Assembly (NCBI GenBank): GCA_038373885.1
Contig: JAWZYV010019991.1
Coordinates: forward strand, 186,001 to 250,000
Direction of reading: 5' to 3'
Length of the DNA stretch: 64,000 bases
Source: Cheiracanthium punctorium
Taxonomy: Eukaryota; Arthropoda; Arachnida; Araneae; Cheiracanthiidae
Made by a program: the position numbers and the translations under genes. This document shows positions 1-11,103 of the stretch, one piece after another. Under the pieces are notes generated by a model that saw nothing but the letters and a program-made list of their open reading frames with translations, was not told where the DNA came from and ran no database searches. The stretch's first letter is position 1. The number at the start of each line of letters is the position of its first letter.

Positions 1-3000
1 TCAAATATGAAATCTGTACAGTTCTGTTGAAGACGTTACACTCTAATGCTTTGCATAATACTCAAGAGTTGTAGACATCTTCAGAGCAAGACCGCGTACA
101 TGAGTTTGCAGTGAAAGTCACGTCACGTGAGGAGTCGTTGTCCGGATATTAAGTAGTCACGGTGGTCATTGATGCAAGACATAAAGAAGCATCATTTGTT
201 TCTGACGCGCACAATTGCAGCCAATTACAGTTTACTCGGTGACCTGTTTTTTGTATAACGGTAAAGTTTTTATATAATTGTATGAAATGAAAGCTCCCGA
301 TGAGGTCTGATGTACACTTTTCCTATCGATTGTTGCCGATGAAGGAGGCATAAGTATATACTTCCTAGTGACGCACAAATTGTATTAATTATTTGCCTTC
401 AACTACGGAAAGTTTTAACTACAGGGCTGTGTTTTCGCAGACAACAGGCATTGCCATCCAATTGAAACATCACACTTTTGATATGAATTTGCTGTAATAC
501 AGACATGCTTTGCTATGCGTTACGTATTACTAAGCAAGCTGAGTTACCAGGCAAGGGAGCTGTACGTTATTACAGAACATTCTATATTATGAGATACTTT
601 CACTCAGATAGGATTTCAAAAGGATTTATATGTGCGCTTTGACGTCTTATAGAACAGTTCCATTTTCCCGTCAAGCATATTATGTTACAAATCTAAAGCA
701 ATACCTGGAGATGTGCAAGGTAACGAGTTTAACAACAGGAATGTCCGCAAAATTTAATATCAATAACCTACAAATATTTCAATGATTGTTTTTCGTTAGA
801 AATGCAACTGAGGAGTTTGATAGACACTCAATATAAAACGCATTGCAGTTTCTTGGAAAGTAAAACTTAAAAGTTTAGATTTGAAACATTTGACAAATTT
901 AGCAAGAGTCAATCCCTGTGACGAACAATTTTAACACCGAAATATACAAGAGGCAAATACTGCTTTTATTTTAAACTTGCCTTTAGATTTTGACACATTT
1001 AATGCAGCGTATTTCCTTAAAAAGAAAAAAAAAAAGGGGGGGTAGAGATCAATCAAGAAAACTTATTCCACAGAGTTGCGTGACTTTACTCAGGCGACTG
1101 CATGAACAGAAGCGCAACATGACTCCTTTCAGACAAAATATTCTTTCAAAGCTACAACTTCTCTCAGTAGAAAAATTGCTTCCTCTATAAAAAAATGTTG
1201 AAAGGAATGGAAAGCAGGGAAGTTATTTAAGAGATGTGAGCTTTCTACCGTGTTTTCACTTTATTTTCAAACAATTAACTTTTTAATCCATACATCACTC
1301 TCTCATTTAAGAGGTTTTATAATGAATTAAATACAGCTTGGGTAAATATTTTTTCCTTTAATATGAGTTGTGAATTTTAAAAGAAGCTTGATTTTGTCTC
1401 AGCTCTATATAATGTTTATTTATTTATTTTCTTGATAAATGCTCAACGCTGACGCTTGTTAATGTTTATCAAATTACGGTAAACATTTTTACATAACGTT
1501 AAAAAGTAGTCGTTACGTCCGTATCCAGAAAACATTTATACAGGTAGGTGGGATGAATATGTTTCTTACGCCGTGAAATATAGCACACTTGCGTTTTACT
1601 ACATAGATTAAGAAGATAGAGAGGAGGAATACTACAGTGAACTTTAAAGCTTCTCTTTGTTGGGTACCAGGTTCATGTATGTTTTTCTTTCAAAATTTAT
1701 CCATATTTTAAAGTTTAAAGGTTGATACAGCAATAAGATGAGCTTGTAAATGGGAAGCCATGCACCTGGGTATGCAATGTATATGGACATTTATTTGTGT
1801 AGAAAGTAGTAAAGCTTCAAAAAAGTATTCAATAGAAAACACATAAGATCTATAAAGGTCTTCGATAGCGAGTTGCTTGCAGATTCATTGGAGTTTTTAC
1901 TTACTTTGAAGTTTTGTTTGTTTAAGAAAACGCATATTGTAAAACATTTTTACTTTTACTCATATAAACTGTACAGAATTTAAAAATGCAGTAAGAAATT
2001 TATGAATCATTTTTAAAAATTCTTTCCTTCAAGCTGTCTACTAAAAATTGTAATTTGACTTTTTTATTTATTTGCACCTCAGACAGGAGAAGCAATTATG
2101 ACTAAACTCAATTTTAATGCACAAAGATTAGCTCAAAATTTTAGTCGGGAAACCTAGTTTTATCGTAAAAAGTATGTGCAAATTCGTTCTCTTTTTTATC
2201 TTGTACATGCGTCAAACGCACTTTAAATTTAAAACCCGTTCATCGATTTTTATGCAAATGCCAGCAGATAGAAAAAAGCTAAATGCACAAATAGTTTTCA
2301 ATAAAGCATAAAATTATTAACCAAGAATAAAATTAATCTCATTAATAGGAAAGCCTCCCTGAACTATGCTAATCTATTCAAGCATATTTCAAATTATCTG
2401 AACAAAGACAACTCATTACCTTCATCAAAATATCAATTAATCAAAACGAACTGTTTCTGAACTCCATGAAATGAAGTTAATCCGGTAATGGATATGATTC
2501 CATCAGGAACAAAGCAGAAAGAGTTTTTAAAAAATAAGCCTCCAAAATATTTATGAATAGCCATAAAATAGTTCTTACTCCAATGAGTGATTCAGAATTT
2601 TCATTTCTGGAAGATCAAAGAGCTTATATTTCATCAGCTAGAGATAATTAACTTCTTTTACTTTATTTGATAGAGGATTAATTTAAAGAGGTTTCCATTC
2701 ATCATAGTGCAGAGAATGTCAACTTGTTTTCATCCCTTCTAACCTTTGAATTATAATACCCTAGATTTTTTGTTGAAAAGCTTTGGTTCTGCAAGAATAT
2801 TGCAAACTTAATAGTTAATGCCAACTAAGTTCACAGTTAACACCATCTGGAACGCATAACTATATAGAACGCATAAAAAGTACCTTAAATTTTTAATATC
2901 GTAAATGAGTCACATAAAACTATTGAAATGAAGAGCTTAGTGAGATAAAATGTTTTTATATTATTAATTATAATGAATTTATATTTTACGATTCAAATTA

Positions 3001-3346
3001 TAATTAAAAGCCTTGGGATAAAAGGGTTTATTATTTTTTCAGACTGCTTAAAAAAATTTTAAGCAATGTAGATATTTAAAACCGTTTACACTACTAATAT
3101 GGATATACTGGCTATCTAACATACGTTTCTTTATAAAATTTGTAAAAATAAAATTTCATAGTAAAGATGGCAAATAAACACATAAAAGGCCAATCAACTG
3201 TAAAATATCAGTTTTTTTTTTATTCATACCATCCAATAACTGTAAGCAATACACTTTTTTTCCTACCAAAAAGCTAACATTAAGTTAATGCTGTCACAAG
3301 AAAGTTTGACTTCTATAATAAAGATAATCCTTAAAATATGTATTTG
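1..3346. other. AT-rich DNA, nothing recognised
   Basis: No coding block, RNA gene or element with readable ends was found. It holds short A and T runs and an A-run followed by a G-run near 1024-1043. If the transporter gene on the minus strand continues leftwards, this is intron or 3' flank. Confidence 0.5.
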
Positions 3347-3705
3347 CATGTAGTTAGAGATGGGCGGGGACTTCTCGCGGTCTCACGCTTTTGCGAGACG
3401 AGACAAGACCTCGAGACTGGTCTCGCGCACTGTCTGACAACAAAAGTCTTTATTTTTACTTAATTGTACGAAGTAAACGATTCACAATCATCCTTTATTT
3501 ATCGAGGTCTCGCATATTGTATGACACCAAAATGCCTTCATTTTCACTTAATAGTACGAAGTGAAAGAAGTACAGTCGTTCTGCGGAAGGATGCGAGACC
3601 GCGAGACGAGACCTAAAGGTGTGAGACGAGACCGCGAGAGAAGAATGCCGAGCACCAGACGAGACCTTAGCCATTTCTCGTCTCGTATACATCCCCACAT
3701 GTAAT
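3347..3705. mobile_element. hAT-type MITE rich in GAGACGAGACC motifs
   Basis: A 343-bp non-autonomous element at 3355-3697. The flanking 8-mers catgtagt (3347-3354) and catgtaat (3698-3705) agree at 7 of 8 positions and look like a target-site duplication. The left end reads TAGAGATGGGCGGGGA and the reverse complement of the right end TGGGGATGTATACGAGA, a short imperfect inverted repeat with the GATG core typical of hAT ends. Both halves are filled with GAGAC/GTCTC motifs. Inside are two diverged direct copies of a roughly 90-bp unit (about 3425-3500 and 3510-3590), sharing the core ACTTAATNGTACGAAGT. There is no transposase. Confidence 0.7.
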
Positions 3706-4694
3706 AACGTTAGGTTACATGACAAACCCGATCGGTGGAGCCCCAACTCAATGAAAAATCGTTGCAAACACGAACTAATTCTAATCTGAAAATTTCTTTA
3801 AGAAAAAAGGAGAATTTTTTATACACATCAAGCACAGAAGTCAATATCTTTAATAAACTTTTGCTTACTACTTTATTTAATGCAATACAGTTTTGAATTT
3901 CCAAAAGTTTTATGAAACTTAAGTTTAATTATCCTTACTTGGTGCTCATTCTTATCAAATTAAATAGTTTATCAGCAGCTAAATTTTATAATTATTAATT
4001 TACGCACAAATATTAATATGAACAAAATTAGAATAATATTAATAGCAAAGTTGGTACAAGATAACTTTCAACAAATTTCTTTTTCAGTTTTTCCTTTTTT
4101 ATTTTGAGAAAGAATATTTTTATTTATTAGAGGGTATGGGTACATTTTTTAACTTAAAATACAATTTAATGAGTATCAGATGTTCTCAAAGATCAACTCT
4201 AAAATGCATGAAATAATAATAAATATTTAAAACTTTAGAGTAAAAATTTGTATAAACAAACCCATTGAATCTTCAATGTTTTCCAGTCACACATTTTTCA
4301 GACACCTTTACAAGGGATTATCTTGTAGTCATATTTAACATTCAACAGTATAAAGCAAAAAATATCCACAGAAACTGTGCAAGTTGAATTTAGTTTACCC
4401 TAATTCACATTTAAAATCAAATGGCTATATACAGTTAGCTATCAAATCCAAAAGTATAGACTTGTCATTCACTGTCAGATACCACCATCAGAAATTTATT
4501 CACATGTCAAATGAAATGACTGAGCAACATTTTGCATAAAAATAAGGTAAGTTATTTTTATTTATTTATTTATTAGGTAAGAGCAGTTTGCCTGTGTCAG
4601 TTACATTGAACTAGTTTGTGTTTAATAATATGAAGGCTTCAGGGGAACCAAAAGGAAAAAAAAAAAAAAAAAAAATCCACTTTTATGGAAATCT
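3706..4694. other. AT-rich DNA, nothing recognised
   Basis: No gene or element seen. It contains a TTTATTTATTTATTTA run near 4556-4574 and an A-tract of about 20 bases near 4656-4676, just outside the adjacent SINE. Confidence 0.5.
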
Positions 4695-4970
4695 GCCTGA
4701 CAGTATCGTTGTTGTTGTTGTTGTAGTGGGATTAAGGCCAATTATCTGCACGAGGAATCTAGGCCTATGGGTGGGGTGCCCTCCGTGGGGGGTCTATTTA
4801 AGTGGTCCCAACCCGCATTTACGCCCAGTTTCGGAGAAAATCACGGAAAACTCCGAACGGTTAGGTCGACGGACGCTTGATGGGACCCGAACCCAGGACC
4901 TTGACACTTCGCCCGTCTACCATTTCCTGTGACATAACCACTGTGCCATGGTGAGGCCCGCCTGACTGTA
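4695..4970 (-). repeat. tRNA-derived SINE, family A, full-length-like copy
   Basis: Read on the minus strand, the copy starts near 4952 with a tRNA-like head. A box-A-like stretch (TGGCACAGTGGTT, 4937-4949) is followed about 50 nt later by a box-B-like stretch (GGTTCGGGTCC, 4883-4893). The body then runs to a (CAA)n tail seen as GTTGTTGTTGTT near 4708-4724. The head plus body recurs at 12.1, 14.2, 37.4, 37.6 and 46.8 kb in both orientations, which supports a dispersed RNA polymerase III-type retroposon. Such elements need a partner LINE for movement; none is visible here. Confidence 0.8.
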
Positions 4971-4974
4971 TCAT

Positions 4975-6061
4975 TTGCTGGCATAAGAATACCTTCAAGT
5001 TAAAAAATTGTAAATTTTGTTACATTTACAGAAATGATAAAACTATGGTTGCATTCTTTTTTAGTGAATTTTCGAAGATAGCAAACATCTAATCTTGTTT
5101 CCAGTCATTTTAACGAACATATCTTGTATGCTTTCCATATTATACCTATGACTAATGTTATATTTTGAATACTGTATATAATTCGTGAATTTAGTTTAAG
5201 GAGACAACTGAAATTAAGCCAAAAAATGGATTTTTATCGTTTAATCCTAGTAGTTTATTTTATTGCGGCCAATTTAATACCAAAATTTCAATCACGCCAC
5301 ATTTATTTCATGATATATCACGAAAACACTACATGAAATATAGCGAAAACATATGCCAAATTTATCTTTAAATGCTTATAACTCAAAATAGCAAGTTTTA
5401 TTATTCCGCACAAGATATCTTTAAATAGAACGCATTAACATAATACCTTAAAATTTTCAGCGCTTGTTCATAGTATTTATATGGATAAAATGAACTGTAC
5501 CGATTAAATTTATAGAAAAATATAAACACAAAAAGTGAAGAAAAATGCAAGAATTTTGATTTTTCCTAGTTAAAATTAAATATTAATCTTGCATCTTTAA
5601 ATAGCTTAATGATTTTAGTTCAAATTATTAGTAGGAGTATTTTCTTTAATTTAAGATGAAATTTGTTAGAAAATATTGAAAAATTTAGCTGTTATCCTGC
5701 GCGGGGTGCATTACAGTTATTTTGAAGACGTGGAATTTTTGTGTCATAGTTATTTGTTTTTAAGTAGTAAATAAATAGTGTTTTATTAATTTTGTTTATT
5801 ATACAAAACAGTATTTTATGCAATCACCCTGTAAAATCCATTTTAATGCTTCTAATACTTCCTTTGTCAAAAATTTCTGAAGAAAGAACACTTTTTTTGG
5901 GATTTTATTCGTTGAACGGGTGAAATTCCTTAAGGAAATAGTACGGTTGTGCAATACATGCCTGAATAAATATTTTCCGAGAAATTTTCTTAATCTATAA
6001 TCAGTCATTGACATCAAGTTATACAATATACATCCAATAAAATTAGAAAACGTTTCTTTAC
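4975..6061 (-). other. Probable intron 3' of the MCT exon
   Basis: This stretch follows the donor GTAAAG of the transporter exon in the minus-strand direction. It is AT-rich and has no recognisable coding block, RNA gene or element. The open frame that runs past the donor to 5799 is read-through with no transporter-like residues, so I treat it as intron. The acceptor of the next exon was not identified anywhere to the left, so the intron may extend beyond the window. Confidence 0.5.
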
Positions 6062-6205
6062 CTTGTACAGCACCAAAAAAGATGTAGAGAAATTCAAGAC
6101 TTGGGGTTAACGAAGAAATAGCCAGTCCCCCAAAAGCCATCACTCCACCCATAAGAGCTACTTTTCGTGGACCCACCAGCTGAGAAAGTACACTCGCCAG
6201 AGGAG
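6062..6205 (-). CDS. Internal exon of an SLC16-type monocarboxylate transporter (MCT)
   Basis: This is a single internal exon, not a whole gene. On the minus strand a pyrimidine-rich tract ending TATTTCAG precedes it (AG at 6207-6206) and AAG|GTAAAG follows it (GT at 6061-6060). It is 144 nt long, phase 1 at both ends. The translation begins APLASVLSQLVGPRKVALMG, continues with GGVMAFGGLAISS and ends FLYIFFGAVQG. This matches the TM3 end / loop / TM4 part of MCT-family members of the major facilitator superfamily: a GP(L)-x-L-x-x-x-G-x-R-x-V loop, then a glycine-rich helix and a 'LY...GxxxG' segment. SLC16 proteins move monocarboxylates or related organic acids across the plasma membrane, often with protons, but the substrate cannot be told from this piece. 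I recall a 144-nt phase-1 exon here being common in SLC16 genes; that is memory, not checked. Exons before it (higher coordinates, TM1-TM2 with a DGGWGW-type motif) and after it (lower coordinates) were looked for by eye and not found. Confidence 0.85.
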
Positions 6206-6644
6206 CTGAAATAGAAAAAGAAAATTTTAACAACAAGAATTATGCCTTAGTACACTAAAGAATATTGTTTGCCAGAGATATGTAATACATAAGGCATTTA
6301 AATGTTGCTTTAACTGACTTGTCTGTGATTATCTTATTCTAGAATAAATAAGTCGATGCACCGTAGGAACAAGTTGAGATTACAGAATTAAACAACACAG
6401 CACACCTGGTGACCATTAAATACAATTAAAATCCAGACACCCGATACCGTATGTTTCTTCTACCAAAAAAAAAAAGGCAAAGTCCGGAGTGTGTGAGATA
6501 ATATTAAAAATCGTCTCTATTGAGATATTCTCATGCATTCTTGAGAGTATGTACTTTCTTTACTCTGCAATATATTTTATTTCTTTCTATATATTACTAA
6601 TTGTACCGCGTACAATAACCGCGTAGCGCACATTTAATAACTAC

Positions 6645-6791
6645 AAATCGTAGCTTTCACAATATCTGAAAATCGTAGCGAACACAACAATTCCAAATCG
6701 TAGCGTGCCCAAAAATTCGAAAGTCTATCGCTCGCAATAATTCCTAATTCTAGCGCGCACAACTACAAATCCTAGCCCACTGTAGTAACTA
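6645..6791. repeat. 25-bp minisatellite with CGTAGCG core, six units
   Basis: Six diverged tandem units: 6645-6669, 6670-6694, 6695-6719, 6720-6744, 6745-6766 (22 nt) and 6767-6791. The first three begin AAATCGTAGC and all alternate a CGTAGCG-like core with an AACAATTCC-like spacer. A further partial unit may precede it (GCGTAGCGCAC near 6621). It lies about 50 bp from the mariner remnant and upstream of the transporter exon on its strand, so probably in an intron. Confidence 0.75.
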
Positions 6792-6839
6792 TTAATCATT
6801 GTGCGCCTTCACTTACTAAAAATGAAAGCCCTCAAAGTG

Positions 6840-7018
6840 AGTTCCGTTTTGAAAAAAATTAGCAAAACATTTTTTCTCAAGCTAGTTTTATTTTTTGATG
6901 AAAGAGCCTTAAACTATTTTTCTACATAGTTTCCGGCAGTGTTCAAACACTTGTCGTAGCGGGTTACCAGCTTTTCTATTCCTTCTTCATAGAAACTTCG
7001 CTCCAATGACGATAACCA
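6840..7018 (-). mobile_element. 3' end of a mariner element (minus strand)
   Basis: On the minus strand this encodes the C-terminal end of a mariner transposase. Conceptual reading gives FYEEGIEKL-like then VTRYDKCLNTAGNYVEK followed by a stop, the usual end of one mariner group. One in-frame stop (GAATAGAAAAG) already breaks it. The 3' untranslated tail and probable inverted terminal repeat end near 6840 (TTCCGTTTTGAAAAAAA on the plus strand). The 5' portion is missing: it stops near 7018 against an oppositely oriented mariner fragment. Confidence 0.8.
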
Positions 7019-7440
7019 AGACTACGGCGAAGAAAAGTACGGCGTGCATTCAAAACAAACGTAGAGGAATGCTCAGAAAAAGAATCGTGTTGCTCCATGA
7101 CAATGCTCGGCCTTTATTCTGCTGGCGATATTCAAAAGATAGTTAGACAGTTTCGTTGGGTGCAGTTCGATTACCCGCCGTACAGCCTAGGCTTGGTGAC
7201 GTCAGACTACCACTAGCTCCTGGACATGAAGTGCGAGCTAGGCGGCAAGCTCTTTGAATCCGACGATGAAATGAAAAATGCTGTGGAGTCGTGGTTATCG
7301 TCATTTCTTTGTAGAAGGTATAGAAAAGCTGGTAAACCGCTACGACAAGTGTTGGAACATTGGCGAAAACTATGTAGAAAAATAGTTTAAGGTATACTCT
7401 TTCATGTAGAAATAAAATTGGCTTGAAAAATATTTTTTTG

Positions 7441-7471
<31 letters not shown>

Positions 7472-7485
7472 CAAAACGAAATTTA
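7019..7485 (+). mobile_element. 5'-truncated mariner, C-terminal half of transposase, decayed
   Basis: Plus-strand remains of the same mariner group as the preceding fragment. Readable blocks are IQNKRRGMLRKRIVLLHDNA (contains the second catalytic Asp of the DDE/D domain), FRWVQFDYPPYSLGLVTSDY (the third catalytic Asp of YSPD is replaced), ESDDEMKNAVESWLSS, and, after a frameshift, VNRYDKCWNIGENYVEK-stop. The N-terminal HTH and first catalytic Asp are absent. The 3' end carries a T-tract (7442-7471) and TTTCAAAACGAAA, the mirror image of the left fragment's outer end. It cannot be active. Confidence 0.85.
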
Positions 7486-7499
7486 TTTTCCAAATACAC

Positions 7500-10400
7500 G
7501 TCGTAGCTGTATATTCAGCTAGTATTGCTGCTATTTTAAAGTAAGCAAAGTTTGAAATAAATATTGGAATAAAATATCAGATAGATTGTTAATAATAAAA
7601 TATTGAAGTAATAAAAGTTGAACTGATTGCTTTCTTTGTTGTGAAAAGAATAAATATTTTATATTTACCAGAAGCTAATAGATTTACTAGTAGACTCGAT
7701 TGCAGTGTCGATAAAGTTTTTTTTTATATTCTTTATTAAAATATTAATACAGAACAGTCTTTTTAGATTTTTCAGGTCACTTTTTCACCCGATATTAAAC
7801 CTACGAAAAGCAAGGTTGAATATCAAGTGAGAGATTTTCTACGAAAGCACAGAACTAAATTGAAATATTATTACACGTACTACACACACAGTTACATTAA
7901 ATATTAGCAGAACAGAAAATCTATATAAAGCATAGATATTTTTAAATGCAAATAAATATTGCTTTTGTAGAAATTCTCCATACAACTTTAACTAATGATA
8001 CAACCAATCTGTATTTACACATATTACTCAGGAACACTAAACCATCTTATTTTACACACCTGCTTTTCTGAGAGTATCGTTTCATTTTCATAATTCTACA
8101 GAAAGATGCAAAAGTTTATCTTCCAAATTGGCTCAACGTGAAAAGTTCAGTTTTAAATATAGACTACAGTAACACGTTTTACGCTCTCTTCTGCAGGGGT
8201 AAAATTTTTAAATCTACAGCCAAGATGAGTAGTACATCAACGCAGAAATTTAGTTTCGGAAATTATGAGCCTGTTCCTTACTCCAGTTGAGTGAAAAACC
8301 CAGTGTACTAATTCCACCTTTAAAAATATTTCCGCGAACTGACGAGAAAACGAAGAGCAAGTTGACAGAATTTTATCAGCTCTCTGTAGAATGCATTTTT
8401 AACATTCTCCAAAAGTTTCTTTTTTTCTGGTTTTGACAAAAGAATTGAATGAAAAATATTTTTATCTCGTTCTCTATCCTAAGAAATAAACGACGCGAAA
8501 CTCCAATTTTTACTTTTTTTTCTTTTCTAGACGATAAAATTCCAGAATATATAGTGAGCGAACGCGTTGTATACCACACAGGTTGTGTTACATCTGAATG
8601 AAAATATGTTTAGAATACTAAATGGAAAAAATATTCAGGAAATAGGAAGATTCTCGAACATTTTCATGCATAGCTTGTGTGTGTCGATCTTTTTTGTTGT
8701 TGTTGTTGTTTAACAATAAGTAACATAAAGATATATTTTCAGCGGAACATTTGAAAGGGTTACAAATATATTGTAAGTATTTGTTTGTATATTTTACAAA
8801 AGTGACATTCCCAGAACAGGAAAACCAAAGTAGTTCCGCTGACATATTATATATATATATATATATATTTGACTGCGAAGTATTACGAAGGACATATATA
8901 ACGTATTCGTGCAAAACCTGCAGAAAAAACCCGATTGAACAAATACAATTACTAATTTTTTAAATTCAGATTTTCTTTTCTAAGTTCTTAATTTGTCAAA
9001 TCACTTTTTGAATACATTTTATATAATAAATTAGATAAATTAATGACTGAGTTACTAAAATAAAATTATAGCGATGTCATTTAATAGACGTCATAAAAGA
9101 GAAATCTTAGCATTTAAAATAGTTGCCACTTCTGCAAAAATGGGAAATTTTTACATGAAATGAAAAAAAAAAGCATTTTTCAAACATCACAAACAATACT
9201 AAATCTTTTTCTTAAGGTAACCAAAATTAGCACGAAATCGGATTAATCAGATTTTTATGATTAATAGAAATTAAATATACTTTCCCTGTACAAAATTGCT
9301 TATAAGTTCAAAATATTATAAATTTGACCTAATTTCTTGCACATAAATTATCGATTTCGGTAAGTCTACCATTAAAATAAAATACTGAAATTCTAACTGT
9401 CTTATCACATTTCAGTGTAAGAATATTCAAGTTTGAAAGTTTTTAGCATACAAAGTAAAATATCCAAAAAACAGAATCAATGTATGTTTTGAAAACTTCC
9501 TCTGTATGCCAGTCATTTAAAACTAACACTGATGAAGTACCTATATAAACTATAAGCACTGCAAAAACTGCCAAATTCTATTCAAGATTAAAGTTTAAAT
9601 TCAATTTATAAATGTAGTAATATGAAAATGCGAAACTAAATGAACTCTTCATAAAATCGTTTTCCCTAAAGTAATGAAAACTTATCACATAATATTTCCA
9701 TTGAGGTCAGTGGTTAGTTTTAAGCTTTAAAATTGATTCAAACTGCATTAAATTCAAATAATAAAGCCCGAAAATTAGGTGGTTTTCTGTCCCAGTTCTG
9801 GTGGTTTTAATAAAATTCTTATGAGTAATAACTGTTCTTTTCTGTTATTTTCTAAGCTAATTTCATATTTTTCAGTAAAGCATTATTATAAAAAAGAGAA
9901 GATTAAATTAACAACAACAAAAAAAAAAACTTCGTATATCCTAAATTAGACTTGATATCACAGTTCTAGACGTACCAGAAACCTATAATTACTGATTTAC
10001 AGGAAACATAATTTACTCAAGATGGTACTTTTCATATCTGGTTTGCAAATCTCAGTTTTGTATAACAGACACCTCTTCTTTAAACGTAAAAATTGAAATA
10101 AAGCGAGAAAATTTTGAAAGATCATCTGTTCTATGGCTTGTGGAATGAAAACACAGTCCCATTCTTCTCCGACTCTAAGGAGGCAATAAAAGGAACCAAG
10201 TACTTAAGCAAATTCTTAAGTTTTAAGTGTTTTAGATGGGCTCGGGTTGCGAAGTGGCTCAACATCATTAATAACGCGCATTTGAAGCTAACAGGCTTTT
10301 TTTTTTCTTTCCTGCGTTGCCTTTGTTTTATTTTTACGCAAAAATAAACATTTCGATTTCAAGAAATTACCGTTAGTCATATGTATAACAATGACGTATT

Positions 10401-10714
10401 GCACAGTTTTCCCTTTCACAGATCCGAGTAAACACTTGGGGTTGAAAAGATATGATTGTTAATTTAAGTTGATGCCAAATAGATTTAGTGCAGGACATTA
10501 TATAAGTGCATAACGTCTAAATCTGATAACACTACAGAGCTGAAATCCATCCCACTACTTGTATGTTTCCTAATAGTGCTGTTTTTACTCGAAATATCAT
10601 GTTCATGAAGGAGGTATTTTCAAAATTGTCTAAGCATATTTAATGGAGAATTTAATTTATTATACATGTATTAAAATTTTCAAACATCCAACATACAAAA
10701 TCACGTTTAGGAAG
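7500..10714. other. AT-rich DNA with two microsatellites, no gene seen
   Basis: No gene or element with readable ends. It contains a (TTG)n run at about 8694-8709 and a (TA)n run at about 8847-8869. A tRNA-like scrap (GCGAAGTGGCTCAA near 10247-10260) has a box-A look but no box B and could be old SINE debris. Confidence 0.5.
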
Positions 10715-11103
10715 TTAAGTGTTCCGCAGTGGTCTAATTGCTAAGCTCTTCCCATAAGAGCACGAAATGTCAAGCGGCACCGGCTTGGCCAGCGCTTGGG
10801 AAGGTAAAAACCCCTCTCGACGGGCTGCTGTGGAACCCTGTTTGCTAATGGGAGCTGGTGCAATGTAAAATCTGTTCATGGCTCTAATGTCCCCTTCAAA
10901 CAATACCTCTAGGGTTGACGATCAAGGTGCTAGGTCTCATCTGGAATTGGTTCAAAGCTAGGAGACACCGAGCAAAGTCGGACTTCCTCCCACCAGGGCT
11001 CATTAAAATGGAAGCCGTCCCCTTTCACCCATCGCCGTCCTATATGAAGGATCTGGTATCGTTTCGCGGTTGCCAGAGAGTGTAAGAGCCAACGACGACA
11101 AAA
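10715..11103 (+). repeat. SINE family B, long copy
   Basis: The body from about 10845 (GCTAATGGGAGCTGGTGCA) through CATCTGGAATTGGTTCAAA is clearly homologous, in opposite orientation, to the insertion at 30830-31049. The tail CAACGACGACAAAAG near 11090-11103 corresponds to the CAACAACAACAG tail of that copy. This copy also has a further 130 nt at its 5' end beginning GTTCCGCAGTGGTCTAATTG, which looks like a box-A-type head and is missing from the 5'-truncated 30.8 kb copy. No clear box B or target duplication was found. No coding capacity. Confidence 0.7.

Noticed and set aside
4618..4932. 104-codon plus-strand open frame
   Set aside because: It runs antisense through a tRNA-derived SINE and a poly-A tract; no protein family.
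5799..6061. Continuation of the transporter frame past the exon
   Set aside because: It follows a good GTAAAG donor and loses all transporter-like residues, so it is intron read-through.
6645..6791. CRISPR-like array
   Set aside because: Units are diverged and contiguous, without unique spacers, in a eukaryotic context; it is a minisatellite.
7143..7499. 118-codon minus-strand frame with poly-Lys
   Set aside because: Antisense of a mariner relic and its T-tract.
10237..10300. Possible tRNA gene around GCGAAGTGGCTCAA
   Set aside because: No box B, no acceptor-stem pairing; at most old SINE debris.
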